From contig JAOTOL010001240.1 in the NCBI GenBank assembly GCA_034440575.1, forward strand, positions 124,001-188,000: a stretch of DNA of 64,000 nucleotides, given 5' to 3'. Shown here piece after piece: positions 11,991 to 23,953 of this stretch (within the stretch, counting starts at the first letter, position 1; every line of letters begins with the position of its first letter). Below the pieces are notes generated by a model. The model had not been told where the DNA came from, searched no databases, and saw only the letters and a list, made by a program, of their open reading frames with translations. Both the position numbers and the translations under genes were made by a program. Source of the stretch: Imbricaverruca yamaguchii. Its lineage: Eukaryota > Arthropoda > Thecostraca > Neoverrucidae.

Positions 11991-12409
11991 CAAATAAATA
12001 AACATTGCCGGCGCACGTCTCGCTGCCCGCGTCAGTTTCGGTGTGTCCGTGTGCATGTGTTTGTGTATCAGAGTCGGCACGCATGTGTGCCGGTGTCGAC
12101 GTACGTGCGACGTACGTCTGTCGGTGTTAGTATATTTTGAATGTTCGCGCCAGGGTCGACACATTTGTCTCGCGACAACACGATTGACAATGGGATCTAA
12201 GCTTCTATTTAAACATCTAGCCCTGGACAAGGTCAAACGGAACACTGGCCCATTTCGGCAACACACTGGGGAATACAACAAGACCATGTTGCGTTGTACA
12301 CAGCCTTACAAAGACGACCGTTGTTTTCTTTTTAACATTAAATAATTTAACTCGTAAGTCACGCTAGCCACGCTGAAGCAGCTGATATGTCGACCTGCTA
12401 CTCCGCTAC

Positions 12410-12770
12410 TCTGAGCAGCTGTGAACCTGGCAACCAGACTACCCACCACCACAGCATCGTAGTCTGACCTGGTTACCCGACTACCACCACCACAACATCG
12501 CAGTCTGTCCTGGTTACCCGACTACCCCACCACCACAACATCGCAGTCTGTCCTGGCTACCCGACTACCCACCACCACAGCATCGTAGTCTGGCCTGGTT
12601 ACCCGACTACACACCACCACAGCATCGTAGTCTGGCCTGGCTACCCGACTACCCCAACCACCACAACATCGCAGTCTGTCCTGGCTACCCGACTACCCCA
12701 CCACCACAGCATCGTAGTCTGTCCTGGCTACCGGACTACCCCACCACCACAGCATCGTAGTCTGTAATGG
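12410..12770. repeat. ~43-bp minisatellite
   Basis: About eight units containing GGTTACCCGACTACC, CACCACCACA and CATCGCAGTCTG. It ends in a C homopolymer at 12780-12792. Confidence 0.92.
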
Positions 12771-13099
12771 CAGAACCGTCCCCCCCCCCCCTGCAAAGCC
12801 ATCTGACTCAACAGTTGCTCCAATATTCCCCACGGTACCTCGCAACGGCCATGGGGTTAATAAAAAATCGAGCCAGGCATAACTAAAACAGAGTCCAACC
12901 TATCCCCCTATCAAGTATTCCACCTTCTGTAAATCCAGGCTAGTATATCCGCCCAGGGCAGGCCTCACCCGAACCAAGTCCAAAAATAGCGTCCCCAATC
13001 ACTTGCTCCGGAGAGCGGCCGTTTCGCTTGGAGCTGACATCCGGCAAGCAAACCTGGCCCGTGTGCTCTACACTAATTAGCCAGCCACGACAGACTTCC

Positions 13100-13545
13100 G
13101 ACTCAAGGCGGATGGGGGCAGGTGACGAGGACAGCAGAGTGACGAGGACCGGTGGTCACGAGGGATGGACACACTTGTTCACGTGGGAGGGACGAAAGGT
13201 CGTCGCGAGGGATGGGGAGTAGGCACTTCATGAGGGATCGAAAGAGGTGGGCATGATGGACGGGAACAGGCTTTTACGAGGGATGGGCAGGTCGAGGTGG
13301 ATGAGGACCATGCACTTCACGTGGGATGAAGACAGGCGGTGATGAGAGATGGGAACGTGTTTCCACGAGAGATGGAAGAGAGGTCATGGGAGAGGAGGTG
13401 CTCTACAAAGGATGGGGAGAGGCGGTCATAAGGAGTGAAGAACAGGTGCTTCACGAGGGATGAAGAGGGTTGGTCATGATGGATGGGAATATATTTAAGA
13501 GAAATGGAGGAGAGGTCGAGGGGTGGGGAGCGGACGCCTCACGAG
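13100..13545. repeat. degenerate minisatellite
   Basis: Irregular repeats built on CACGAGGGATGG and GGTCATGA motifs, too diverged to set one unit length. Confidence 0.7.
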
Positions 13546-13551
13546 ATTGGT

Positions 13552-13603
13552 GGTGGATTGGAGTTTAGGGGGCGTCGACATCTATGGTAATTTTACGCCC
13601 ATA
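13552..13603 (-). mobile_element. degraded ultrashort retroposon (copy 14)
   Basis: GGATTGGAGTTTAGGGGGCG followed by a recognisable but diverged core ending ACGCCCATA. No target duplication can be defined. Confidence 0.55.
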
Positions 13604-14384
13604 ACTGGGACTCACGGGACTCTTCAACGTTATTCGGAAACCATCTGGGACAGAGTGGGCGCGGGCGTCGAGTCAGAACATCACCGGGAAAATCCAGAAA
13701 CACAACGGACGCAACTGAGCAACTTATCAACCAAAACATAAAATGCACTTCACGACTCCTTGGATATTATCGGACCCTCACAGGTCCCATGGATGACTAC
13801 AACAATGAGCCTTAGTTTGCAAGAACTTCACACCTCGACACCAGAAGTCCGAATACAAAAAAACAGTCCTGGTTATGGGCAATGCATGCTGCAGGTTGAT
13901 TGCACCGGGTGCATGTGAAGGCATGTGAAGGCATGTGGTTGCATGGGGCATGGGGGCCACATTCAACAGCATCGGCACTCTTCTTGCCGAAGGGAGTTCA
14001 AGCAACGGCTCCTGAGCAAAACAGATCGATCAAATCAAAATCAAAGCGCATTCCTGTGGCTTTGTTTTCCTCCTGCTGTACTCTCTGAGAGGAACACACA
14101 AGGCCTCTCCGTTCGCCAGAACACGGCTTCGCGTCGCCTTTCCGGGGCCTCCGCAGCTATCCGCCCGGAGCCTGTTTCAGCCAAATGGTATTCTGAGAGT
14201 CCGACACGCGCTCCGGAAACCCCACGTCCCGTGTTAAGCCCACGCCACGCTCCCGATGGCGCCGCACCACCTCCGACGGTGCCGATGCCACTCGTGCGTC
14301 GGTCTCGTCGACGTCGGCACCTCCAAAATTCGCCGCTCAACTGTCCGACCGGGGCCGCGTCGCTGCGTGGACAGGATACAGTGG

Positions 14385-14960
14385 ACCCGCTGTGGCTTAC
14401 ACCAGGATACTGTGGACCCCTCTGTGGGCTTACGCCAGGCTATTGCGGACCCATTAAGCGGGCTTACACCAGGACACCGCGGACCCGCTATGTGGGCTTA
14501 AACTAGGCTACTCTGGGCTCGCTGTGTGAGTTTACATCAGGCTACTGTGGACCCGCTGTGTGGGCTTACACCGAGATACAGCGGACTCGCTGTGTGGGCT
14601 TACTCCACGATACTGCTGACCTGCTGTGGGGCTTACACTAGGGTACTGCGTACCCACTGTGAGCTTACTCGATGATACTGCTGACATGCTGTGAGGCTTA
14701 CCCCTGGATACCGGGGACTCGCTGCGTGGGCTTACACCGGGATACCGCCGACCCGTTGCGTGGACTTACATCAGAATAATTCGGACCCGCTGCGTGAGCT
14801 TACACAAAGATACTGCCTACCCGCTGTAGGGCTGACACCATGCTACCGCGGACCCGCTGCGTGGGCTTACCCCTGGATACCGCGGACCCGGTATGTGGAC
14901 TTACACCATGATACCGCGGACCCGCTGCGTGGTCTATGTCCGCTCCTTCCGGATAACCGC
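14385..14960. repeat. ~34-bp minisatellite
   Basis: About sixteen units with GGACCCGCTGTGTGG, GCTTACACCAGG and ATACTGC, diverging towards the right end. Confidence 0.9.
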
Positions 14961-15019
14961 GGACACGCTGCGTGGTCTATGTCCGCCCTCCGCCGCTGAC
15001 AACGTACAGTATACGACCC

Positions 15020-15140
15020 CGTCTCTCAACCGAAATGTTGTGGGTTGGAGCCCCACCTGTCGCTACTCTTCCCCGCGACCGACCGACGTGAGAGACTGGC
15101 GACGCCGCACGGTCCGTAACGGTCGACTCGTCGTGAATCA
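15020..15140 (+). mobile_element. 5'-truncated Val-like SINE
   Basis: Starts inside the head at CCGAAATGTTGTGGGTTGGA, then body GACCGACCGACGTGAGAGAC and a diverged tail. Confidence 0.8.
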
Positions 15141-15259
15141 ATAGCCACCATCACCACCACCACCTGCGTCGGTCGACTCATTGGACGGGTTCTGACAGAC
15201 GGAGGCTCCCACCAATTCCGACGACAACCCCAGGGGGAAATCCCGCCGCCATCCGAGAG

Positions 15260-15343
15260 GCGCCGGCTCCTGTGGTCGACCAGAGGAGCCGGCGCGCTCC
15301 TCTGCGCCCGCCCGCCTCCGGCAGAGGCGGGCGGGCGCAGAGG
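15260..15343. other. two adjacent perfect GC-rich hairpins
   Basis: Hairpin 1: arms 15260-15271 and 15284-15295 (GCGCCGGCTCCT and its complement) enclose a TGGTCGACCA palindrome. Hairpin 2: arms 15299-15318 and 15324-15343, 20 bp with no mismatch and a 5-nt loop. Only 3 nt separate them. Confidence 0.9.
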
Positions 15344-15687
15344 TCGCAGAGCACTCCGGCAGCAAGAGTGCCCGCGACAGTTAGGCGACCATTCTGAAGG
15401 TTCTGAGTCATGCGCCAGTCGGAACGAAGTCACGGAGCCACGTGCCGGTCAGCAGTCACGGGGGCACGTGCCAATCTTCAGTCACTGGGTCACGTGTCAG
15501 TCCGTAATCGCGTACCAATCGGACGCCACTGCCAGGGTGAGATGATTGAATACGCACGAATGCTTTCGGACTTGGAACCGGGTTAACGGATTTAGTGCGA
15601 GCATTAATTCGGCAACGCCCGGACTGTCCATAATAGCCACTGCACGTGGAGGGCATGTATCGTAATACAAATAAATGAATAAATAAA

Positions 15688-16005
15688 TAAACACGTTGCT
15701 CGGCTGGTTAGGGCACCGGCCTGTATTGATCTCCCCTGCCCTCCCAAGACAGGGCCCGAGCACTTCCTCGCGCTCGCATAGCCCCCAGGTTGGAGGATCA
15801 GTTGGCAACTGGCCCGATAAGGCCGGGGACGAGCTACCGGGGCGGCCGTGCCGGTGCATTGGCGACGCGCTAAACTCTCAGCCAAAATTATGCCGTTGAA
15901 CTGTAATTCACGGAGCGGGTGGTGGATCAGTGTTCACGCAACAAGCTCTGCTTAGCATGGAACCCTGGACCATAAAGCCGCCCCAGCACGGATTCGGGTG
16001 AAGCG
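15688..16005 (+). mobile_element. Ala-like tRNA-derived SINE (old)
   Basis: The head GTTGCTCGGCTGGTTAGGGC corresponds to the family head GGTAGCTCAGTTGGTTAGAG. The middle TGGCCCGATAAGGCCGGGGA and the end GTTCACGCAACAAGCTCTGC are clear. It is more diverged than the other copies. Confidence 0.85.
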
Positions 16006-16745
16006 TTTAACAAATAAAAAAGAGATAGAAAATGTGTCGTGTATCCTGACTTGGAGACGAATCAATGGAGGAAATGCGCCAAAACAAAACTTTCTCGGTA
16101 CACACTTAAGTTTTCTTTTCAAGTAAATCACAACCGTTTCGTTTAAGATTTTGCTCTTGTGGGGAGGGGCGTGCCCCGAACATTGGCTTATCGAATCCGC
16201 CAGCGTTAACAAAACAAATCAGGCGTCAACAAAACGAATCAATGTGTCGCGTGGACTGATTGTTCGCTGGTCCCCAGAGACGGAGTCGATTTGCCGGTTG
16301 ATGTTGGCTCCTGCCTGAACCGAACTGGCTGAACGCAACTCTGTCCATTGTCAAACCTGAACGAAAAATAGCCCGCCTACAGTGCTGGTGAAACTGCTCG
16401 CCAGCCTTCTTCACGCGTGCTGAAAGTGTCGCCAGAGACCAACAACTTTTAGCAGTTCGCATTGCTGAGCTCGCTTTGTAGCACCAGCTTTGTAATCTCC
16501 GGTGGAGAAGACACTACTTGCCGCCTTCTGTCGCTTCCACGGGCGGCCAGTCCATGACGTCACTGGGAGTAGGGGGGGGCAGGCGGACTTCATTGATAGG
16601 AGCGCGGGCGCTTCCGGCCAGATACCCGCGCAGGGTAGCAACTGGGAAACCGACCTGAGTTGGACAGGGTTGAAGTATGTTGTTGAATCCTGAACGACAA
16701 GAGGAGATTGTGGTCATCACACCCGGATAGGATAACTTCATTTCC

Positions 16746-16797
16746 CTATGGGCACTGTATAACCATTGCAATTGATGCGCCCTAAAACCCCGATAAC
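16746..16797 (+). mobile_element. ultrashort tail-only retroposon (copy 5)
   Basis: 52 bp, ending CCTAAAACCCCGATAAC. Exact duplication TAACTTCATTTCC at 16733-16745 and 16798-16810. Confidence 0.95.
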
Positions 16798-17004
16798 TAA
16801 CTTCATTTCCTTTGTGGCGTGAGACAACTCTCTTTGTAATGAGAAGCTCCCCTCTGCACTTGCAAATGAGCTTTCGGCATATCATCTCAGAGCAGCAAGC
16901 TGACAGCAGTTGCCAACCGACACGTTCCAACCTTCCAGCGCAGCGGAGACGACAGTTCTCCAGAAACAAGATTCCAGACGACTCCAGCAAGAACTGTCGC
17001 AGAG

Positions 17005-17560
17005 TCTGAAACGCAGAGTCTGACCTCGCCTCACCTACTGACCGCCCAGTCCCGTCGACTCCATGCCAGCGCGTGCGGCCAACAAGACCACCTCGCAGAG
17101 TCTGACCTCGCCTCACCTACTGACCGCCCAGCCCCGTCGACTCCATGCCAGCGCGTGCGGCCAACAAGACTACCTCGCAGAGTCTGACCTCGCCTCACCT
17201 ACTGACCGCCCAGCCCCGTCGACTCCAAGCCAGCGCCTGCGGCCAACAAGACTACCTCGCAGTCTGACCTCGGCTCACCTACTGACCGCCCAGTCCCGTC
17301 GACTCCAAGCCAGCGCCTGCGGCCAACAAGACTACCTCGCAGTCTGACCTCGGCTCACCTACTGACCGCCCAGTCCCGTCGACTCCATGCCAGCGCGTGC
17401 GACCAACAAGACCACCTCGCAGACTGACCTCGCCTCACCTACTGACCGCCCAGTCCCGTCGACTCCATGCCAGCGCGTGCGACCAACAAGACCACCTCGC
17501 AGAGTCTGACCTCGGCTCACCTACTGACCGCCCAGCCCCGTCGACTCCATGACAGCACGC
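17005..17560. repeat. 82-bp minisatellite
   Basis: About seven units (76-82 bp) containing CTCACCTACTGACCGCCCAG, CCCCGTCGACTCC, ATGCCAGCGCGTGCG and CCAACAAGAC. The units stay in frame on the plus strand without any sign of a protein. Confidence 0.92.
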
Positions 17561-18010
17561 GCGGCCGACAGCCCGTCACAGCCCGTCACAGCCGACCACA
17601 CGCGTGACGTGATGCCGTCCGCGGCGCCGTCGTCACGCGTCGGGCGTCGGCGGCACACTGGCGCGTCGACGGACGGCCGCGTCGACCGCCGGGTTAGCCG
17701 CGGCCCGCCGCTATCGACCTGGCCGCACTACCGCCGGCGACGCCGCTTCTTCTTCACCGCCACCTCCGCGCGCCGATCGATGACCGGCCGCGGGCAAGTC
17801 CACTGCGCCGCTGCGGGGAGGGCTGCCGCCGGCCGGCCCATTGTGTCGCCGCGGGGAGGTCGACGCCGCCGCCGGCAGTTATGTGTGGCTACTGGACGCC
17901 GCCAAAACCGACCGGAAGAAGCGCGCCGCCGGCGGTGGTTGTGGTTATGTCCAGCTGCTGATAGCTCCATGGGTGATTGCATAAGACTGGCACCGCCACC
18001 GCGCACGATG
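17561..18010. other. CpG-rich sequence, no gene resolved
   Basis: About 450 bp of high GC and dense CpG. Basic low-complexity frames on both strands do not resemble a known family. Confidence 0.4.
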
Positions 18011-18658
18011 TCTCATTCGTTCACCATCGATTGGTTTACGAGGAGAGCTGATGCGATACGATACGAGTTGGTTATCTTGAGTTTCTAGGTGCACGAACTG
18101 CACTGGTTCACCTGCCAGAAACGTGAAGAGAGAAACAGAGGGAGAGGGGAGATAAACTGAGAGACAGATGGAGAGATACTGGTCGAGCGGAATGAAGACA
18201 GACGGAAGTGGGATATTTGGGCGAAGGAAGGAAGAGAAAAAGGGAGGGAGGAACCTACGAGCACGTATGGAGCGGAAAAATGGAGTGGAGAGTAAGCATT
18301 TGGTGAATCGTGGGTGATTAAAAGACAACTATATCTTTCCTTTTCGTTAAAAGTTATCATATATATATATGGTCCATGAATGAAACCCTCAAGAGCGATA
18401 AAAACAAGTTGGGGGAAAAGACCGATGATGGGAAGTTATCTGCTTAATAGCTTAAATTATTCATGTATTGCTTTGCAAACGCACATACGCACCCACCTAC
18501 ACACGCACTGTGTGCGCGCGTATACCTACAGCGTGCAGGAAGGCCAACGGGAACGTGGTACACTGCGAGTGGGGTGGAACGACGTGCGCAGAGGCTTCGG
18601 TGACTTCCTGTAAAAACTTAACTATACGTGCCCAGGATGTGACAAATTCTAAGACGAC

Positions 18659-18660
<2 letters not shown>

Positions 18661-18730
<70 letters not shown>
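18661..18730. repeat. (TA)n microsatellite
   Basis: About 70 bp of pure TA. Confidence 0.95.
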
Positions 18731-18731
<1 letters not shown>

Positions 18732-18800
18732 CCTAACCAGTCAAGAGGGAGACCACTGCGACCCGAATGACCGCTTCGCCAGTTTCAACTCGCTTGGCTT

Positions 18801-18961
18801 CGCTTGGTTGTTGGTTTTTACGACACATCGACCGTTGAGTCATGTAGCGTCGCCAATCTCTCACGCCGATTGGTCGCGGGCGAAGAATAGCGACAGGGGA
18901 GACTCGAACCCACAACCTTTCGATTGTGAGACGGGCAGCTCACCCATGGACTACTCGTCCC
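18801..18961 (-). mobile_element. Val-like tRNA-derived SINE
   Basis: Full length. Duplication CTCGCTTGGCTT at 18789-18800 and 18962-18973. Confidence 0.93.
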
Positions 18962-19137
18962 CTCGCTTGGCTTGTCGCCACTTATTTTACGCACGACGGA
19001 CCGGGCTGATGGACTGAAATGTCCAGAAGAAGGGCTGAAATCCGCAGGCAAACACATTACGTCTACAGTTGGCAGCCCGCCTGGCATTAGTGTCACCTCG
19101 GTCGTGTCCAGCCAGGCGTACGTGACTGAGGATCCAC

Positions 19138-19480
19138 CAGTGTCCTAAAATTACTTCATCATTAACTGTGTGGATGAAGAAACAAGTTGCTTGGGAATAG
19201 TGAAAGATTGGAAAAAAATAAAGGATCGCCACTTAAAGATTATGGGCGCTGCATGACCACTGCAGTCGATGCGCCCCTAAGCCCCAATAAACAAACACTT
19301 AAAGATTAAAAAGCGGAATGCCTTTCACTTCAGTCACATGCATTTTACATTATTTAGCAGTCGTGTGTATAATGACTGCCCACACATGTGGCAAAATGGT
19401 AAAAACCTAAGACAAGGATGAAATAGCGCAATTCCATTAACTGTGACTTTCCAGGCCACATGGTCAATTATTTTACACTG
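19138..19480. mobile_element. hAT-like MITE family 2, copy 1
   Basis: The ends CAGTGTCCTAAAATTA and TCAATTATTTTACACTG form an imperfect terminal inverted repeat starting CAGTG. The perfect 8-bp duplication GGATCCAC lies at 19130-19137 and 19481-19488. It has no coding capacity. About 280 bp are shared with the copy at 21613-21892. The extra ~66 bp are the retroposon at 19243-19295 plus its duplication. CAGTG ends and 8-bp duplications are typical of the hAT superfamily; the autonomous partner is not in the window. Confidence 0.92.
19243..19295 (+). mobile_element. ultrashort tail-only retroposon (copy 6)
   Basis: 53 bp inside the MITE. Duplication CACTTAAAGATTA at 19230-19242 and 19296-19308. 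The uninterrupted site exists in the sister MITE as CACTTAAGGATTA near 21705, which fixes both ends of the element. Confidence 0.97.
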
Positions 19481-19629
19481 GGATCCACGCAGGGCTGCAC
19501 CGGCTTCCACACCGTGAAGCGGTGCCACAACTGTCGCACACGATACAGTTGTTGAGCTAACCATGCTGACGTGGTCTCACTGCCAGGAGGCTGCTGACGA
19601 AGCCAGTAAAGAGCACACGGCCTTTGGCG

Positions 19630-20104
19630 CAGTGATAAATTATTCGTGAGATAGGGTGTAATATATCACCTTCTGAGCACTGCATAGCCATCCTTTCGAA
19701 GGAAGCATTAGCATCGTGCTTGTTGATGTGTGCCTATGAAGCCTCCACGGCTCTCTTCTGAGTATTTCGTGTAAAAGTATAATACATATTCGCACTATTA
19801 CGGATTGTGATACACAAACGTCTCGCAACATAATTTTAGGTGAGTTTAACTATGATGTGGTCTGTTAAGCAATGCCATCTGTTGATGCCATTGCATTGCA
19901 ATCGCTATCGCTAGTATAGACTTTGCACATTAGGTACCGCATAAATAGAACGAAAACATGGACTTGTAAGTGCACTACTGGCTCGAAATTGAGCTTCACA
20001 AACTAAAACATCATAAACCGCATGACTCCACGATGAAATTTCAACATCCTACTGTACGCGTACCGACTTCTCGCACCCAACGAAACACCATTGTTATATC
20101 ACTG
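19630..20104. mobile_element. hAT-like MITE family 1, copy A
   Basis: 475 bp between CAGTGATAAATTATTCGTGA and the matching end GTTATATCACTG. The 8-bp duplications CTTTGGCG (19622-19629) and CTTTGGTG (20105-20112) differ at one base. Non-coding. Related to 26243-27154 and 28495-28988. Confidence 0.9.
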
Positions 20105-20517
20105 CTTTGGTGTGGCCGTCAATGCAATTTGTAATAAACCGGAGTCCGCAGAATTGCATACAGCCCTGCCGTAAAAAATGACGTCCGATCAGACACCGGA
20201 CACGACCAAATTCCAGCTTAGAACAAGGCACAACTCTCGCCACAACTAAGCCGTGCGTCATCAGCACAGATCCCAATGCTATCCTTGCAAATGTGGATGG
20301 AGCATGCTCGATGCCAGCATACGAAATAACGCTGGTGTCATACGATACGGTTCTCGTATTTGAGCGCTTCCATTGCCAGTAAGCGTCAGAGTCAGCAAGG
20401 GTCAGCTGGTCTTTGGAGTGGGCGCAAATACCGCACGTAATGAAAAAGTATATTCAATATCACACTGCGAAAAGTGAACGGCAAGAGAAAAGTGAACGAA
20501 AAAGCAATCTCTATCCG

Positions 20518-20685
20518 TGGTGAAGAGTAGCCTAGGGATGTTGCTCATTTCACAATCGAAAGGTTGTGGGTTGGAGTCTCACCTGTCGCTACTCTTCGCC
20601 CGCGACCAATCGGCGTAAGAGATTGGCGACGCTACATGACTCAACGGCCAATGTGCCGTAAAACCAATAACCAATCAACAATATC
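20518..20685 (+). mobile_element. Val-like tRNA-derived SINE
   Basis: Head GAAGAGTAGCCTAGGGATG, B box GGGTTGGAGTCTC (diverged), complete body and tail AAAACCAATAACCAATCAAC. It directly precedes the LINE remnant. Confidence 0.9.
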
Positions 20686-21612
20686 CATCCGTTGCTACAG
20701 CGGCGGAGTTGGAATGCGAAACGGTGCACAGCGATCTGGCTTACTCTGCACTTGGAAGGCGAATTGACAATCGACGGCAAAGCCATCTAACAGATGAAAA
20801 ACCTCAAGCTCTTATGAACATATTCGGACCAAGTGATGCGCAAAGCGCGTCAGCCTACTCCGTGCACCAGCACGCACAAACTGGGGCGGAGCCAGGGAAA
20901 CACCACTGCGAAACCAGAAGTCAATAATGCAATCCATCCTAGAGTGCATCAGTATCATACTTTCTACCATTTCGCCAGCACTAAGCAAAAAATTAGGAAC
21001 AATCCAAAACAACTGCATCAAAGGAGCCACAGCCCACAGCGCCACGTGAATAGCCAGTCGTCCAGTGGGCTCAGACATGCCTTCTCTTCGCATCAGGACG
21101 CAGCGACTGTCGCTATCATATTAAATCAAATCCACTGAAAATCACTCGGGACAGCGATGCTTCAGGCCTGACGGATATGACGCGAACTGGACGCAAATTG
21201 CCACCATACAGTGTTCGAACTGCCACGGCTCTTTGAAATCTTAACCTCGCAATGGCAACCATCGCAGCTCAATCGTCCACGAAGCTATTCTGGACGCTCA
21301 GTCAACCAAAGGTCGAGCACTTGCTCTCGGAAAAGAAATCGACTATTACATCAGTGGAAATTCTTGGCACCCTCCACAAATTCGCCGACGACGACAACAA
21401 TCATAAGGCACACGTCTTCACGCATAGGTCAAAACACGAGGTCACGGTAGGCATACGCATCAGTTGACCAGGCCTTAGGCTTTCCAAGCGTTTACCGGAT
21501 AACTTTTCCATCAAATCCGCTGAAGCACTGACCATTCTAACCTCCCTCTCCATCCCCATGAGGCATAAATCTACAAACATAGTAATTTGCTCGAATTCCA
21601 AATCCGTCCTCC

Positions 21613-21892
21613 CAGTGTCATAAAATTACTTCACCATTGACTGTGTGGATGAAGGAAGAAGTTGCTTGGGAATAGTGAAAGATTGGAAGAAAATACAGGA
21701 TTGCCACTTAAGGATTAAAAAGCGGAATTCCTTTCGCTTCAGTTACATGCATTGTACATTATTTAGCAGTCGTGTGTGTGATGACTGCCCATACATCATG
21801 TGGCAAAATAGTAAAAACCTAAGACGAGGATGAAATAGCACAAGTCCATTAACTGTGAATTTCCAGGCCACATGGTGAATTATTTTATACTG
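21613..21892. mobile_element. hAT-like MITE family 2, copy 2
   Basis: 280 bp from CAGTGTCATAAAATTACTTC to TGAATTATTTTATACTG. The perfect 8-bp duplication CGTCCTCC lies at 21605-21612 and 21893-21900. It sits in the RNase H domain between the codons for SKSVL and QSISN. Confidence 0.95.
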
Positions 21893-22369
21893 CGTCCTCC
21901 AGTCAATTAGCAACGCTCATGACTGTCAACGTCCAATCATTGACAGAACCCAACAAATCGTGACCCGTAACACAAACAACTCCATCTAGATACCGGGCCG
22001 CACCAACATCCCAGGTAACGAAGAAGCAGATCGACTCGCAAAGCAATCCCTAGCATCGAACACCTACCCCAGTATAAAAAATTCGGTAAACGATTGCAAA
22101 GTACTCCTACAACGTCACATAAGTCAGCATCACCGGAACACATGAACACCACACAAAGTCAAACACACCCACAGCATGAAACCAATGGTAGACACATGGA
22201 ACACTTCACATCAATCACACCGCCAAAGGGAAGTCGTCCTCGCCGGACTTAGAACTGGTTGCACCAAACTAGCACAGCCTCAAGTAGAGGATGACCATTA
22301 TACAACACCTCACTGCGACACCTGCAACACCACATTAAGCATAGGCGACATCCTGCTAGACTGTAGTAG

Positions 22370-22531
22370 TTGGCTGGTTCGTTATTGGTTTTACGACAGC
22401 GACCGTTAAGTCGTGTAGCGTCGCCAATCTCTCACGCCGATTGGTCGCGGGCGAAGAGTAGCGACAGGTGAGACTCGAACCCACAACCTTTCGATTGCGA
22501 GACGAGCAACTTACCCCAAGACTACTCGTCC
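22370..22531 (-). mobile_element. Val-like tRNA-derived SINE inside the LINE
   Basis: Full length. Duplication CCTGCTAGACTGTAGTAG at 22352-22369, matched with one change at 22532-22549. Confidence 0.94.
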
Positions 22532-22750
22532 CCTGCTAGACTGAAGTAGCGTGACGCTCAAAGACAGCCACTTAAGGCCTGCTGCCAAAAAGATGGCATC
22601 ACTATTTCGCTTCTATCGCTCCTGGGTGACAAGCACCCGAAACTCCTCCAATTACTGTTTGGATACCTGTACGCTGACACTAGCAGCATTGTGGACACGA
22701 CCACACCAGCACGCAATGCGTGCACTCGTAGGAATGACGTAAATAGACCC

Positions 22751-23900
22751 ACAAATGACATCGGGCGCACATGAGCCAATTCGCTTTCCCATTCGAAATG
22801 ACTGGCGACCACCCACCGGCGCCGTCGGACATAAACAAGCCGACCTGTCTTCAAATTAACATAACGTAAAACGGTTACCCAGAGGTACAGCGGACGTAGA
22901 TGGTCCGAATTACAAAACACAGCACTAACCTCACATACAATTCTGCATGCTGCTACTAACCACTACTGACAACTAACACGCGGCTGCCAGTGTGATAGGC
23001 GGTGTGGACAATTACCTCCTCGTCCTTGTTACGGTAAAGATCCCTCCGTGCTTTTCGACAAGAGTAGACTAATTCCGGCACCCTGCCTCCAGCACCTTAA
23101 CGTCACACATACTATAACATATACTATAACATATACATATACTACAGACCACATATACGCACCACATTACTCCTCATACCCTTTCACCCTTAACAAACAG
23201 CAACAAAATACTGACACCAAAACGCCCCCCGGAAACAGCCGACATCACCACACGATGGCAGGCTGGTCAAACACAGAGAGACACACACACACACACGAAA
23301 TGCAAACTTTCCTTAGTTACTTACAAAACTCACTCACTTTAAAGGCGGCACAAATAGTATCGACCCGACTCCAACCTCCCTCACAACCGGAGCGCTCGGC
23401 ATCTAGGATAATTCGCTTCGGCTTCTCCATCATACCTCGTTTATAATTGACAAGGTTCGCCAAGTGCACGACTTGAGGCTACATCTGAGGGCCTTCTTGC
23501 GCTGCTCATCAGCAATTTCCCAGACGTCCGTCCACGGCGGGACTGGATTACGCCGGGGGATTTGACGAAGTAATAGGAAGAGAAACTGTCGCCATGGTGA
23601 TGCGGTGCGCTCGGCAAGAATATTGACGTAGTTCGGTGGTGTGTGTCGCAGCGAGAAAGACACGCCTGTCACGGCCAGTCGGTCTGTCCTCTGTATGTTC
23701 TATCTGGATATGCGAGCTCCTAGATGAGTATTGATAGTGAGCCGTATTGGAAAGCGATCACTATCTCCCGGGAAACTGTCAACGCTCCCTGCGAGCTTGT
23801 CAGTAAAGCCTGTGGAGGAAATGGATAGTCAGCGGCAGACCCAATGTCTAACAGTGAAAACCCCTGCGGTGCTCGGCACTAAAAAGTAAAGCGCAAAAGC
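22751..23900. other. intergenic sequence, possibly LINE 3' region at its start
   Basis: The first few hundred bases may be the 3' untranslated part of the LINE. A short (AC)n tract lies at 23281-23296. No other feature is recognised. Confidence 0.4.
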
Positions 23901-23905
23901 TGAGT

Positions 23906-23953
23906 TAGTTAGTTATTTGGGTTTTCGGGCGCATCAACTGCAGTGGTTATACA
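23906..23953 (-). mobile_element. ultrashort tail-only retroposon (copy 7)
   Basis: About 48 bp plus shared GCGC. Duplication GCGCAAAAGCTGAGT at 23891-23905 and 23954-23968. Confidence 0.93.

Larger units (their letters stand above)
20690..22750 (+). pseudogene. dead non-LTR retrotransposon: RT thumb, RNase H and C-terminal Cys motif
   Basis: Pieces of one polyprotein lie in order. Around 20760 is an ELTIDGKAI segment like the end of the RT domain. Around 20975-21040 is SKKLGTIQNNCIKGATAH, typical of the linker after RT. From about 21405 an RNase H domain follows: VFTHRSKHE (catalytic Asp changed to His), KRLPDNFSIKSAEALTIL, IVICSNSKSVL (Asp changed to Asn), then IPGRTNIPGNEEADRLAKQS near 21995-22055. 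The end has the motif CDTCNTTLSIGDILLDC (22314-22364). RNase H behind RT suggests an I-superfamily element (I, LOA or R1 clades; clade not certain). Two probable Trp codons are now TAG (about 21990) and TGA (about 22144), and frames shift upstream. A MITE (21613-21892) and a SINE (22370-22531) interrupt it; removing each with one duplication restores the frame. Confidence 0.9.

Noticed and set aside
21252..21467. Independent 71-residue gene
   Set aside because: Its end (VFTHRSKHE) is the start of the LINE RNase H domain, so it is part of the retrotransposon remnant.
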